64,000 nucleotides of DNA. Source: Nitrospira sp. (lineage in GTDB: Bacteria; Nitrospirota; Nitrospiria; Nitrospirales; Nitrospiraceae). Position numbers and translations under genes: made by a program. The notes under the pieces were generated by a model. The model did not search any database and was not told the DNA's origin. It saw only the letters and a program-made list of their open reading frames with translations. Shown here piece after piece: positions 8,946 to 17,302 of this stretch. The stretch lies in assembly GCA_005116955.1 (NCBI GenBank), contig SWDI01000006.1, positions 104,619 through 168,618 on the forward strand. Direction: 5' to 3'. The stretch's first letter is position 1. Each line of letters starts with the position of its first letter.

Positions 8946-10070
8946 TTGAAACAGCTTCCAACCATGGTTCAGCCTGAGTCCTACGCAGAAGTCTTATCCC
9001 ATCAACCTGGCCGCATGGTCTCTCAAGGCTCGATCCTCACAAACTCACGCTGGATGGCGACACTTGGAGTTCTTAGCCTCACGGCCGTTGTGGTGGGCCT
9101 GATCTGTCTCCACTTCGGTGCCCAACCGATTGCGTATGGGGAGGTCTTACAAGCGTTGTTTGACACGGTCAGCTTGAAGGACAGCACTGATGAGACATCG
9201 GATATTGCGAAAACCATTCTGCTGCAGGTCCGACTGCCACGGATCTTGCTGGGCTTTTTGGTTGGCTGCTCCCTGGCTTCTGTGGGAGTTGCCTTGCAGG
9301 CGCTGTTACGGAATCCGTTGGCTGATCCCTATGTGCTGGGTGTCTCCAGCGGTGCCGCGCTTGGAGCGGCAGTGGGAATCTTGTTCGGAGTAGGAACCAC
9401 ATTTCTTGCGGAAACTGCGCTGCCCGCCTGTGGATTTGCCGGGGGCCTCTTGGCGCTCGTCGTGATCTATCGAATGGCTGCCACCTATGGCCAGCTGCCG
9501 ATCCACAGCCTGCTGTTGACCGGAGTGATTCTCAACGCCATCTTTTCAGCCTTGATTATGTTCATTACGTCGATCCTCGAACCGAATCGTTCGTATGGCA
9601 TGATGGCCTGGTTGATGGGAACACTCACCGCTCCCACCTACGGTAGCTTGGTTGCACTCATCATCTATCTCTCGATCGGCCTCTTCCTGCTTTTTCGTCA
9701 TATGCGCGTCCTCAACATCCTGGCGTTAGGAGAAGAGTCTGCCCGCACGCTTGGTATCGACACAGAACAGGCGAAGCGATCCCTGTTTGTCTTGACGGCA
9801 TTGGTGACGGGAGCGGTTGTGTCTGTCAGCGGAATGATCGGCTTTATTGGCATGGTCGTTCCCCATGCCGTACGGCTCGTGATCGGTGCGGATCATCGAT
9901 TACTCCTTCCCGCGTCGGCGTTGGTTGGAGGCACCTTCCTGATGAGTGCCGATACGGTGGCGCGGACGCTGATCGCTCCGACGGAGATTCCTGTTGGTAT
10001 TATCACCGCTCTGGCCGGCGGACCGTTCTTTGTCTACCTCTTGCTCTGGCGAAAGGATCGCTTGGCATGA
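8946..10070 (+). CDS. btuC: Cobalamin ABC transporter permease (FecCD family)
   Basis: Inner-membrane permease with about nine to ten hydrophobic segments. The FecCD signature NPLADPYVLGVSSGAALGA is near residue 115, and the coupling region around LGIDTEQAKR is near residue 265. The start is uncertain: TTG at 8946 (374 residues) has GAGGA just upstream and follows the btuF stop; a GTG at 8916 and an ATG at 8964 are in the same frame. It overlaps btuD by ATGA at 10067, so btuF, btuC and btuD are one transcription unit. Confidence 0.9.
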   Translation: MKQLPTMVQPESYAEVLSHQPGRMVSQGSILTNSRWMATLGVLSLTAVVVGLICLHFGAQPIAYGEVLQALFDTVSLKDSTDETSDIAKTILLQVRLPRILLGFLVGCSLASVGVALQALLRNPLADPYVLGVSSGAALGAAVGILFGVGTTFLAETALPACGFAGGLLALVVIYRMAATYGQLPIHSLLLTGVILNAIFSALIMFITSILEPNRSYGMMAWLMGTLTAPTYGSLVALIIYLSIGLFLLFRHMRVLNILALGEESARTLGIDTEQAKRSLFVLTALVTGAVVSVSGMIGFIGMVVPHAVRLVIGADHRLLLPASALVGGTFLMSADTVARTLIAPTEIPVGIITALAGGPFFVYLLLWRKDRLA

Positions 10071-10969
10071 GTGGGACGAGTCAACATCAAGCGATAGGAA
10101 TGATGAGCAGTGACTCAATCCCTCTGCTAGGGCGAGGTTCTGCCTACGATGTCGAGTCTGTTCGGTTCCGTTATCAGTCGAATGAGTCACCGGCGGCCAG
10201 ATGGATTCTGGATAATATTTCCTTTCACGTGCAAGAAGGTGAGGTCCTGGGTGTGGTTGGCCCGAACGGATCCGGAAAAACCTCCTTACTGAAAGTACTG
10301 GCGAGACTGATGACTCCTCAGCAAGGCCATATCACCCTATTCGGACAGGATCTCTCGGCGAAGACTCAGCGGGAAGTCGCCTGTCTGGTTGGCGTGGTGC
10401 CGCAAGATACGCAGATGCTCTTTCCCTTTACCGTAGCTGAAAGCGTGTTGATGGGGCGCTTTCCCCATCGGGCTCGAGACCGATGGATTGGTGGATTTGG
10501 ATGGGAAAATCGAGAAGATCTGGCTATCGCGGAACAGGCGATGATGACGATGGACATTGTCCATTTGGCTCACCGGTCGGTGCCTGACCTTTCCGGTGGT
10601 GAACGGCAGCGGACCGTGATTGCTCGAGCGCTTGCCCAGACTCCAAAAGTCTTGCTGCTGGACGAACCGACCGCGTTTCTGGATCTGCAACATCAGGTTG
10701 AAATCTGCTCGGTGTTGCGCCGATTGAGAGATGAGGGTGGCTTAACCGTCGTCCTTGTCTCCCATGATTTAAATCTGGTGAGTCAGTATTGCGACAGAAT
10801 TCTGTTGTTGGATCGTGGACAGATCGTACGACTTGGTGGCCCAGGCGAGGTCATTGAACCGGAAGTGTTGGAATCCGTGTACCGTTGCCGAGTGTTGGTG
10901 GATCGACATCCGAGTACTGGATTACCTCGGATTACGCTTCCCGGTCGCCAGTTGTCCGGTGAGAATTAA
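10067..10969 (+). CDS. btuD: Cobalamin ABC transporter ATP-binding protein
   Basis: ATPase that energises the BtuC permease. Walker A GPNGSGKT is at residues 65-72, the Q loop follows at VPQDTQ, signature LSGGERQR and Walker B VLLLDEP lie in the middle, and the H loop is VLVSHD. Its 300 residues include a roughly 28-residue N-terminal tail before the ABC fold. The start overlaps the permease stop. The nitrilase-family gene begins 1 base after its stop codon. Confidence 0.92.
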   Translation: MSGTSQHQAIGMMSSDSIPLLGRGSAYDVESVRFRYQSNESPAARWILDNISFHVQEGEVLGVVGPNGSGKTSLLKVLARLMTPQQGHITLFGQDLSAKTQREVACLVGVVPQDTQMLFPFTVAESVLMGRFPHRARDRWIGGFGWENREDLAIAEQAMMTMDIVHLAHRSVPDLSGGERQRTVIARALAQTPKVLLLDEPTAFLDLQHQVEICSVLRRLRDEGGLTVVLVSHDLNLVSQYCDRILLLDRGQIVRLGGPGEVIEPEVLESVYRCRVLVDRHPSTGLPRITLPGRQLSGEN

Positions 10970-10970
10970 G

Positions 10971-11741
10971 ATGAGGGTGATCAAGGTTGCGTTGCTTCAT
11001 CTTGAGACGGTTCCCGGAGCCTTGGAACAGAACCGCTACATGATCGTTGAGGCCATCAAACATGCGGCGTCGGTGGGAGCGGAGTGGATTGTGACACCGG
11101 AGCTGGCCGTCTGCGGACTACAGTTTCCACAGTTGATCGGCACCGATTGGATTCAGCCGCAGCCGGACTCCTGGATGCAGCAAGTCTGTCGATTGGTGAG
11201 GACGTTGAAACGGACTGTCTTTCTTTCGTGCCCCGAGCGAGATGGGTCCCGGCTCTACAACACCGTATTCGTGATTGATTCAGCAGGGGAAATCATCGGC
11301 AGACATCGTAAGATCAACGTGCTAAGCGACTCCCTGTCATGGTCGAGTCCAGGAGACGTTGCCGTGCCAATCGAATGTGGTGGCATCAAGGTGGGGGTGC
11401 TCGTCTGCGCCGATGCCTATACGCCGAATATCGCCCGGGCCATGAAGTTTGAAGGTGCGCAGATGTTTGTCTCGCCGGCATCGTGGGGACCTGGTCTACA
11501 CGGTCCAAATGGGGAATGGGAGCAACGGACTCATGAAACAGGGCTCCCATTAATTGTCTGTAACCGAACCGGCGCAGAAAAGACCTTGGACTTCTGGAAG
11601 GCGCCAAGCTTGGTTGTGAAGGACGGCGTGCGAGTACTCACACATACATCGGAGCGATCTGCGGTCCTCACGTTCGACTGGGATTTCGATCGCATGGTAC
11701 CGCGCTCTTCACGATACTCGATCGACTATATCCGGAATTAG
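10971..11741 (+). CDS. Carbon-nitrogen hydrolase (nitrilase superfamily) in the B12 uptake operon
   Basis: A 256-residue amidase-type hydrolase. The catalytic triad of the superfamily is visible: Glu44 in TPELAVCG, Lys114 in HRKINVL and Cys146 in VLVCADAY. The ATG at 10971 follows the btuD stop by one base and fits the conserved start VIKVALLHLETVPG. The position at the end of btuFCD suggests a substrate linked to corrinoids, for instance amide side chains or salvage products, but no nitrilase is established for this step, so the substrate is unknown. It ends about 130 bases before riboswitch 2. Confidence 0.85.
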   Translation: MRVIKVALLHLETVPGALEQNRYMIVEAIKHAASVGAEWIVTPELAVCGLQFPQLIGTDWIQPQPDSWMQQVCRLVRTLKRTVFLSCPERDGSRLYNTVFVIDSAGEIIGRHRKINVLSDSLSWSSPGDVAVPIECGGIKVGVLVCADAYTPNIARAMKFEGAQMFVSPASWGPGLHGPNGEWEQRTHETGLPLIVCNRTGAEKTLDFWKAPSLVVKDGVRVLTHTSERSAVLTFDWDFDRMVPRSSRYSIDYIRN

Positions 11742-11867
11742 CACACCGGCTGATTAGGATGATGGTGAGCCACCAAGAGGAGTGGCCAAGGTAATCTGAG
11801 GTGAACAGGATGAGAATGCACCGCTCTCCTGCAGAAGTCGTCTGGTGCAGAACAATCATTCGGGAGG

Positions 11868-12035
11868 GATTCGTTAGGTCATACCGTCAGCGACGGGGAA
11901 GATGGTGCAACTCCATCACGGTGCCGCCACTGTAAGCGGGGAGTGACTCTGCCGGATGCCACTGTGTGCCTCGGCACATGGGAAGGCGCAGAGAAGCCAT
12001 GAGCCGCAAGTCAGGAGACCCAGCTGCCGGGACGA
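11868..12035 (+). ncRNA. Cobalamin riboswitch 2 (upstream of the BtuB-like receptor)
   Basis: Core elements are clear: CGGGGAAGATGGTGCAACTC, ACGGTGCCGCCACTGTAAGC, GGATGCCACTGTGTGCC, ATGGGAAGGC and the 3' B12 box AGCCGCAAGTCAGGAGACC near 12002-12020. No T-rich terminator follows. Instead CCCTT/AAGGG (about 12043-12060) folds over the ribosome site AAGGGAGG of the receptor, so control is probably at translation initiation. Confidence 0.95.
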
Positions 12036-12066
12036 TAGACACCCTTCGAGTCAAAGGGAGGTTTTC

Positions 12067-14109
12067 ATGTTAGGGTTCGTAGCTCGTCGTGTTTTTCGTA
12101 CATGTGTCCTTCTCTCATGGATTGCGGTTCTCGCGTATCCCGCCTCAGCTCAGGAAGTCGCAATGGTCGACCAACCGGAGGTGATTCAGGCTCCCGATGT
12201 GGTGGTGAGCGCGACCAAGACTCCAATTCCGGCCAAACAAGTCACGAGTGCCGTTGAGGTGATCACCGGGGAAGAATTAGAGAGAAAAAAAATCAAGACG
12301 GTCATCGATGGATTGCGTCTTGCACAGGGTGTGTTTGCAACGTCGAGCGGTGGTCCTGGCACAGAAGCCACAGTGAAGATGCGAGGGGCATTTGCCAGAC
12401 ACACGTTGGTATTGATTGATGGCGTTATCGTCAATAGTCCTACCACTGGTTCATACGATTTTTCGAATTTGACGGCGGAGAACATCGATCGCATCGAGAT
12501 TCTCCGTGGGGCACAGAGCATGCTCTACGGGTCCGATGCCATCGGTGGAGTGATCAACATCTACACGAAAAAAGGGGCCGGCAAGCCGACGGTGGGAGCA
12601 TTTATGGAATATGGCTCCTTTGCCACGTTTCGTGAGGGCGGGCAGGTGTCCGGTTCAAAAGGCCCCTTCGATTTTTCTGCTTCAGTGTCTCGTTGGGACA
12701 CCAGCAGTTTTTCAGCCATCAATTACCGCCGTGGCGCGTTTGAGCGCGATGGCTTTCATAATTGGCAGGCATCGGGAAAGCTCGGTGTGTCACTGCCGAA
12801 AGAGGGGCGTGTCGAGTTCAATTTTCGCTGGTATGACTCGCGTACCAGCTTCGACGGATTCGCGGACAGCGGAGCGCCCGCAGACGTGTTCGGCGCAAGA
12901 TCGACCCATCGAAACCTTATTCTCAATGGAATGTGGGAACAGCCGTTGACATCATGGTGGACCACGAAACTAACGTTGTCCCAGGCAAATGAACGATTAT
13001 TAAGTCAGAGTGGAGCCGTCGGATTCAACCTCAATACCAGGCAAATTATCACAGCCAATCCCGCTTCGTGTTTCCCCAATTTCGATACCTGCTTCACTCC
13101 ATTCTCAAGCGATCTGGAAATTCTGAATCGCCGCTTGGAATGGCAAAACAACTTTCAGATCAGCAAGTTTCTGCTTCTGACTGCAGGGTATCAACTGAGG
13201 AGAGAAGAGGGTGATTCAGCGGGATTCTTTGGGGGAGCAGCGCCCGCGAGGGCGCTTTCGTCAAATGCAGGCTTCGCTCAGGCTCAGGTCAACTTGTGGG
13301 ATCGCCTCTTTTTTACCGCGGGAGGACGCCATGATAGTTACAGCGCATTTGAAGATGCGACGACGTATCGGGTAACCGGCGGCTATGTCGTCAAAGAAAC
13401 CGGCACAAAACTTCGAGGGAGCTATGCCAGCGGGTTTAAAGCGCCGACGATGAACGATTTGTTCTTTCAAGGGTTTGGCAATCCCAAGCTAAAACCGGAA
13501 AAAAGTTTGAGCATGGATCTCGGTATCGAACAGAGCCTCTTCAACGACCGTCTCCAGCTCAGCGCCGGCTATTTTTGGAATCGATTTCAAAACTTGATTC
13601 AATTTGCCTCCGGCGGCACATTATGTCCACTGGCCACATTCGGATTTTGCCCCATCAATGTTGCAGACGCCAAGACGCAAGGGTGGGAGTTTGCATTCAA
13701 ATTGAATGTGTTCAAAGGATTTGATTTGCGAGGGCAATACACGCATACGCTGACCCGCGCATTCGATACTCCTGACAATCCATTGGGCGGCGACAAGCGA
13801 CTTCCTCGCTGGCCTGTTGATCAGGCAACGATTGGAGTCACGTATCAACCAATTGAAGCTCTCGTGCTGAATATTGATTATCGATTTGTGGGAGCCAGGA
13901 ATAACAACCTTTTCAACAACCCTAACGAAAAGCTCGGGGTTTTCAACATTGTAGATCTGTCAGCATCCTACGATGTGACCAAGAACTGGCAAGCCTATGT
14001 TCGCGTGGACAACCTGTTCAACGAAGATTATGAGGAGGTCTTTCTATTCGGCAGGCCGATCCGCTCGGTTTTTGGTGGTGTGCGCATGAAATACGATCTT
14101 CCCATCTAG
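12067..14109 (+). CDS. btuB: TonB-dependent vitamin B12 receptor (BtuB-like)
   Basis: Outer-membrane receptor of 680 residues from the ATG at 12067 (AAGGGAGG 6 bases upstream; an earlier in-frame start at 11956 lies in the riboswitch and is rejected). A signal peptide ends near PASAQ (residue 29), a TonB-box-like DVVVSATKTP follows near 48, the plug domain runs about 55-165 (EVITGEEL, RGAFARHTLVLIDGV, EILRGAQSMLYGSDAIGGVINIYTKK) and the 22-strand barrel fills the rest, ending in the C-terminal motif VFGGVRMKYDLPI. It is controlled by riboswitch 2, which fixes its substrate class as corrinoid. Confidence 0.93.
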   Translation: MLGFVARRVFRTCVLLSWIAVLAYPASAQEVAMVDQPEVIQAPDVVVSATKTPIPAKQVTSAVEVITGEELERKKIKTVIDGLRLAQGVFATSSGGPGTEATVKMRGAFARHTLVLIDGVIVNSPTTGSYDFSNLTAENIDRIEILRGAQSMLYGSDAIGGVINIYTKKGAGKPTVGAFMEYGSFATFREGGQVSGSKGPFDFSASVSRWDTSSFSAINYRRGAFERDGFHNWQASGKLGVSLPKEGRVEFNFRWYDSRTSFDGFADSGAPADVFGARSTHRNLILNGMWEQPLTSWWTTKLTLSQANERLLSQSGAVGFNLNTRQIITANPASCFPNFDTCFTPFSSDLEILNRRLEWQNNFQISKFLLLTAGYQLRREEGDSAGFFGGAAPARALSSNAGFAQAQVNLWDRLFFTAGGRHDSYSAFEDATTYRVTGGYVVKETGTKLRGSYASGFKAPTMNDLFFQGFGNPKLKPEKSLSMDLGIEQSLFNDRLQLSAGYFWNRFQNLIQFASGGTLCPLATFGFCPINVADAKTQGWEFAFKLNVFKGFDLRGQYTHTLTRAFDTPDNPLGGDKRLPRWPVDQATIGVTYQPIEALVLNIDYRFVGARNNNLFNNPNEKLGVFNIVDLSASYDVTKNWQAYVRVDNLFNEDYEEVFLFGRPIRSVFGGVRMKYDLPI

Positions 14110-14289
14110 CTGCGCATGGGGGATTATCCACGATTGGTGATTGCCGTGACGCACAGCGGTGTCGGCAAGGCGGCGGTCGATATACCTGGGTAACCCATTG
14201 AGAGGGAGACTGATGGCTCTCATGCGTGATAGATGCCGGTATTCTAGATTGACAGGGTAGTGACTGATCAGGTATGTAGCGCACAACGT

Positions 14290-14485
14290 AACTGCATAGC
14301 CTCTCGGATGCCCGAAAGGGCATAACAGGGAAGTCCGGTGAAAAACCGGCGCGGTCCCGCCACTGTAAGTGGGAAGCGACCCCGATGTACGCCACTCAAC
14401 GAACTCGTTGGGGAAGGCCAGGGGACGCGGTGAAGGTCCAACCTTCTGAACCCATGAGCCAGGAGACCTATCCGAGGTGCTACAT
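14290..14485 (+). ncRNA. Cobalamin riboswitch 3 (upstream of the cbi operon)
   Basis: Textbook B12 riboswitch: ACAGGGAAGTCCGGTGAAAA, CGGCGCGGTCCCGCCACTGT, GGGGAAGGCC and ATGAGCCAGGAGACC. The closing stem pairs GCCTCTCGGATG (from 14299) with TATCCGAGGTGC (from 14469). It heads the biosynthetic operon starting with cbiX. Confidence 0.97.
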
Positions 14486-14538
14486 AACTGTTTCTCCGCG
14501 TGGTAACGGAGGAGCTCTCCTGCCTAATTTGGCATGTG

Positions 14539-14575
14539 ACCTCTTGTTCCACGCATGGGAACGGAGGTTTTTTTA
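14539..14575 (+). terminator. Riboswitch-controlled terminator before cbiX
   Basis: Arms ACCTC..GTTCC (14539-14550) and GGAAC.GGAGGT (14558-14568) form a ten-pair stem with a small internal bulge, followed by seven Ts. The upstream segment GCGTGGTAACGGAGG (from about 14499) can instead pair with the 5' arm and loop, giving an antiterminator. Together these make a transcriptional on/off switch for the operon. Confidence 0.85.
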
Positions 14576-14657
14576 TGCCCTCGACGTTATGGGATCAGCG
14601 GGCGACTGATCCCAGCGATATTGTCCTCTTCACATCACATAACTCAAGAGAACCGGC

Positions 14658-15839
14658 ATGAGTACAGGGTTGCTCATCGTCGGACACGGGAGTCGCGACC
14701 CCAACGCGAATCTTGAGTTCGAATCGGTCGTCGCGACCTATCGTGCGACGCATCCCGATCTTCACGTGGTGCACGGCTATGTGGAGCTGGCCAGTCCGTC
14801 GTTAGCCACCGCTCTTCGTGAATTGGCTCATCGGGTCGATTCCGTGGTTGTGCTGCCTCTGTTCCTTTTTGCGGCCGGACATGTCAAGAACGATATTCCT
14901 CTTGCGCTCTCTCAGGTACGGGAGGATTTTCCTACGGTCCGGTTTACCGTCACCAATGCTCTGGGCGTCCATCCCAATCTTATCGAGCTGGCCTTCGTAC
15001 GTGCACAAACGGCACTGGAAGGTGCCGCTGAGGCTGCGAACACTGCCGTTGTGGTTGTGGGCCGTGGTGCAAGCGATCCTGATGCGAACGGTGACTTCTG
15101 TAAAGTCGTTCGTCTCCTTGCCGAAGGGCGTGAATTCGGGTGGGTCATGCCCTGCTTCATCGGTATCGCGCGACCACGCTTGGAAGAGACGGTCGAGCTG
15201 ATTGCACGTGCGCGTCCCAAACGGATTGTGGTCATTCCATATCTGCTCTTTGGCGGACGGTTGATCGCAAAAATTCGTGAGCAGGTGGATTCATTCCAAG
15301 CTCGTTATCCTTGGATCAAGACGGAACTGACGCCACATCTGGGAAGTCATGAGCACTTGTTCAGTGTGATGGACGAGCGTCTCTCACAGGCAATAGAAGG
15401 AGAACGTCCGCTCCCCTGTGACACCTGCCAATATCGTGTGCCGGTGTCCGCCGTGACTAAGCAGGTGGGCGGCCTTACGGCGCTGCTCTGGAGTCTGCGA
15501 CATGGGTTCACCCATACGCAGGCCATGCCACATGTGCATGCCCATCGGCCGCTGAGTAAGCATGTGTTGATCTGTGGAAACGCTGATTGTGCTGACGCAG
15601 GAAGTATTACGTTGATTGCGACATTACGTCGCCTGCTGAAGGCAACCGGCCGCGAGAAAGAGATTCGCGTGACGAAGACCTCCTGTATGGGCCGGTGTGG
15701 AGAGGGCCCCACGGTCGCGGTATACCCGGATGGCATATGGTATCGCGGTGTGAAAGAAGCGGATGCGCAAGAATTGATCGAGGAGCATCTACTCAGTGAT
15801 CGGCTTGTCAGTCGCCTGGTTGACAACATCATGCAGTAA
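14658..15839 (+). CDS. cbiX: Sirohydrochlorin cobaltochelatase CbiX with C-terminal 2Fe-2S domain
   Basis: Inserts cobalt into sirohydrochlorin, the entry step of the anaerobic corrin pathway. Two CbiX chelatase halves occupy about residues 1-125 (GLLIVGHGSRDPNAN) and 130-250 (VVVVGRGASDPDANGD). A PCDTCQYR cysteine pair and a His-rich stretch (HTQAMPHVHAH) follow, and residues 302-375 form a thioredoxin-like 2Fe-2S ferredoxin domain with Cys306, Cys311, Cys343 and Cys347. Long CbiX proteins of this type are known; the redox domain's role is unsettled. It is the first gene after riboswitch 3, and the next three genes look like redox or accessory partners. Confidence 0.94.
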   Translation: MSTGLLIVGHGSRDPNANLEFESVVATYRATHPDLHVVHGYVELASPSLATALRELAHRVDSVVVLPLFLFAAGHVKNDIPLALSQVREDFPTVRFTVTNALGVHPNLIELAFVRAQTALEGAAEAANTAVVVVGRGASDPDANGDFCKVVRLLAEGREFGWVMPCFIGIARPRLEETVELIARARPKRIVVIPYLLFGGRLIAKIREQVDSFQARYPWIKTELTPHLGSHEHLFSVMDERLSQAIEGERPLPCDTCQYRVPVSAVTKQVGGLTALLWSLRHGFTHTQAMPHVHAHRPLSKHVLICGNADCADAGSITLIATLRRLLKATGREKEIRVTKTSCMGRCGEGPTVAVYPDGIWYRGVKEADAQELIEEHLLSDRLVSRLVDNIMQ

Positions 15840-15852
15840 CGGAGGATTCACA

Positions 15853-16227
15853 ATGGCCTGTCATGAAATCGCAGGGCTTCGGTTGGGCTTGATGGAAGTA
15901 TTAGGGGTGAAGAACGAAGCTGAGCGGCAGCATGAGCTGGCTGAACTCGGTGCCGGGGCCGATCAGCCAGGCCCGATTCGCTCCATGTGTGTGGCGAAGG
16001 ATCTGGCATCGCTCAAACAGTATTATGAAGGTGCAGTTGCCGCACTTGAGCAGCGTGTGTCAGCAACGCGCGCTGATGACCCCAAGCTTCCGTACCTACG
16101 CACGCTCGTGGTCCTCACGAAAAAGGTCGATCTCGATCTGACCCATCAGATCGGGAGCCTGACACAGTTCTACCGTGACCTTGATGAAATACATGATTTT
16201 GTCCACGAGATCTATCCGGCGGAGTAG
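15853..16227 (+). CDS. DUF3209-like protein of the cobalamin operon
   Basis: A 124-residue soluble, mostly helical protein starting MACHEIAGLRLGLMEVLGVKNEAERQHE. The ATG at 15853 has a perfect GGAGGA ribosome site 7 bases upstream, which overrules the longer in-frame start at 15796. The sequence resembles DUF3209 proteins, which I recall as neighbours of cbiX; no function is established. Conserved-looking Cys3-His4 and a second short Cys at SMCVAKDLASLKQYYEGA are possible metal or cluster ligands. It lies between cbiX and the flavin oxidoreductase, 13 and 5 bases away, so it is probably part of the same process. Confidence 0.75.
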   Translation: MACHEIAGLRLGLMEVLGVKNEAERQHELAELGAGADQPGPIRSMCVAKDLASLKQYYEGAVAALEQRVSATRADDPKLPYLRTLVVLTKKVDLDLTHQIGSLTQFYRDLDEIHDFVHEIYPAE

Positions 16228-16232
16228 CGGCG

Positions 16233-16958
16233 ATGGCTGTTGTGAAGACTGCCCACGTGATGAATACCGAGAGGCTGGGGTCCGATACCCTGCTGCTCGA
16301 TCTGTGGGCAACCGAACCGTTGGGATTTGTCGGCGGACAGTACCTGATTCTCGATAGTCGAATCGTCTTGCCGAGCGGCAAGGCTGTCAAGCGAGCGTAC
16401 TCGCTCCTGACCAGTGATGCGGAGCAACGTCGCTTCCAGCTTGCGGTGAAACGCATTCCCGATGGACTGGGATCCGCCTTTGTACATGGGCTTACAGCAG
16501 GAACAGATATTTCGTTCAGCGGACCCTGGGGGAAGTTTGTTCCGAGAGAGGAGACCTCTGGGAGGACGTTGATTCTGGCAACGGATACAGGGATTACCGC
16601 CGCACTGGGGCTTGTGCGCGCCACTCGCTTTGCGCCGCTGTTGCCTCAGGCGGTACTCATCTGGCTGCGAACCTCAGCTGAGTATTTCCTTCCGGAAGAG
16701 TTCGTGAAGAATCAGATTCCCGCAGCCTGTGGCGAGGTGAGAATTGCAGCGATTCCCGAGGTCGGTCATCCAGACCGGATTCCACAGGCCAGCGCCGCTC
16801 TTCGTGAGGTGCTCTCACGGGGCGATTTCAGTCAGGCCTTTATCGCGGGTGATGGAGCCGTCAATCAGGTGTTGTTCGATGATCTGGTCAATGCTGGAGT
16901 AGCCGTGGGTAAGGACCAGGTCGAATCGTTTTTCAATATGCCGAAGAAATCCGCATGA
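16233..16958 (+). CDS. FAD/NAD(P)H oxidoreductase (ferredoxin reductase type) in the cbi operon
   Basis: A 241-residue flavoprotein of the ferredoxin-NADP reductase superfamily. The FAD-binding motif RAYS is at residues 54-57, the isoalloxazine/pyrophosphate region GPWGKF near 97-102, the nicotinamide-binding TDTGIT at 117-122, and the C-terminal IAGDGAVNQ..ESFFN block is the usual end. No own iron-sulfur domain is present. Within the operon it could pass electrons to the 2Fe-2S domain of CbiX, reduce cobalt, or replace the precorrin-6A reductase CbiJ, for which no gene was seen. These are inferences; only the flavoreductase fold is clear. It overlaps the next gene by ATGA. Confidence 0.85.
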   Translation: MAVVKTAHVMNTERLGSDTLLLDLWATEPLGFVGGQYLILDSRIVLPSGKAVKRAYSLLTSDAEQRRFQLAVKRIPDGLGSAFVHGLTAGTDISFSGPWGKFVPREETSGRTLILATDTGITAALGLVRATRFAPLLPQAVLIWLRTSAEYFLPEEFVKNQIPAACGEVRIAAIPEVGHPDRIPQASAALREVLSRGDFSQAFIAGDGAVNQVLFDDLVNAGVAVGKDQVESFFNMPKKSA

Positions 16959-17299
16959 CCGGACGGGAGCAGATTCTCTCAGCGCTGGAAGCAGCGCTTG
17001 CGTACGGGGATACGAGCGTCATCGTCCGTTCGTCCGGTGCGATTGCTGAAGTTCATGGGCTGTTGACTCTGCGGCAAGGGGCCGAGTGGGACACGCTTGG
17101 CGAAGAGGGGAGCAAGCTGACATACCGGCACGAAGACGAGGCCAATGCGGCACTTGAGCTGGTAGGACCAGGTGGGGCGCTGTTCTGCCGTGTGACGTTC
17201 AGAGGGACGAACCAGGCGCGAGCTGAGAATTATAGCCCTGACCGTGCGACACAGATCTGTGAACGATTTGGATGTTTGGCGGAGTGTGCGGGGACATGA
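16955..17299 (+). CDS. Unknown small protein of the cbi operon
   Basis: A 114-residue soluble protein that I do not recognise. It starts with an amphipathic helix (REQILSALEAALAYGD), continues with a beta-rich middle and a GPGGALFCRVTFRGTNQARAENYSPD segment, and ends with CERFGCLAECAGT, giving three cysteines in the last ten or so residues that could bind metal or a cluster. It is translationally coupled to the upstream flavoreductase (ATGA) and stops 3 bases before cbiD, so it belongs to the pathway by position only. Confidence 0.7.
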   Translation: MTGREQILSALEAALAYGDTSVIVRSSGAIAEVHGLLTLRQGAEWDTLGEEGSKLTYRHEDEANAALELVGPGGALFCRVTFRGTNQARAENYSPDRATQICERFGCLAECAGT

Positions 17300-17302
17300 C
17301 CA

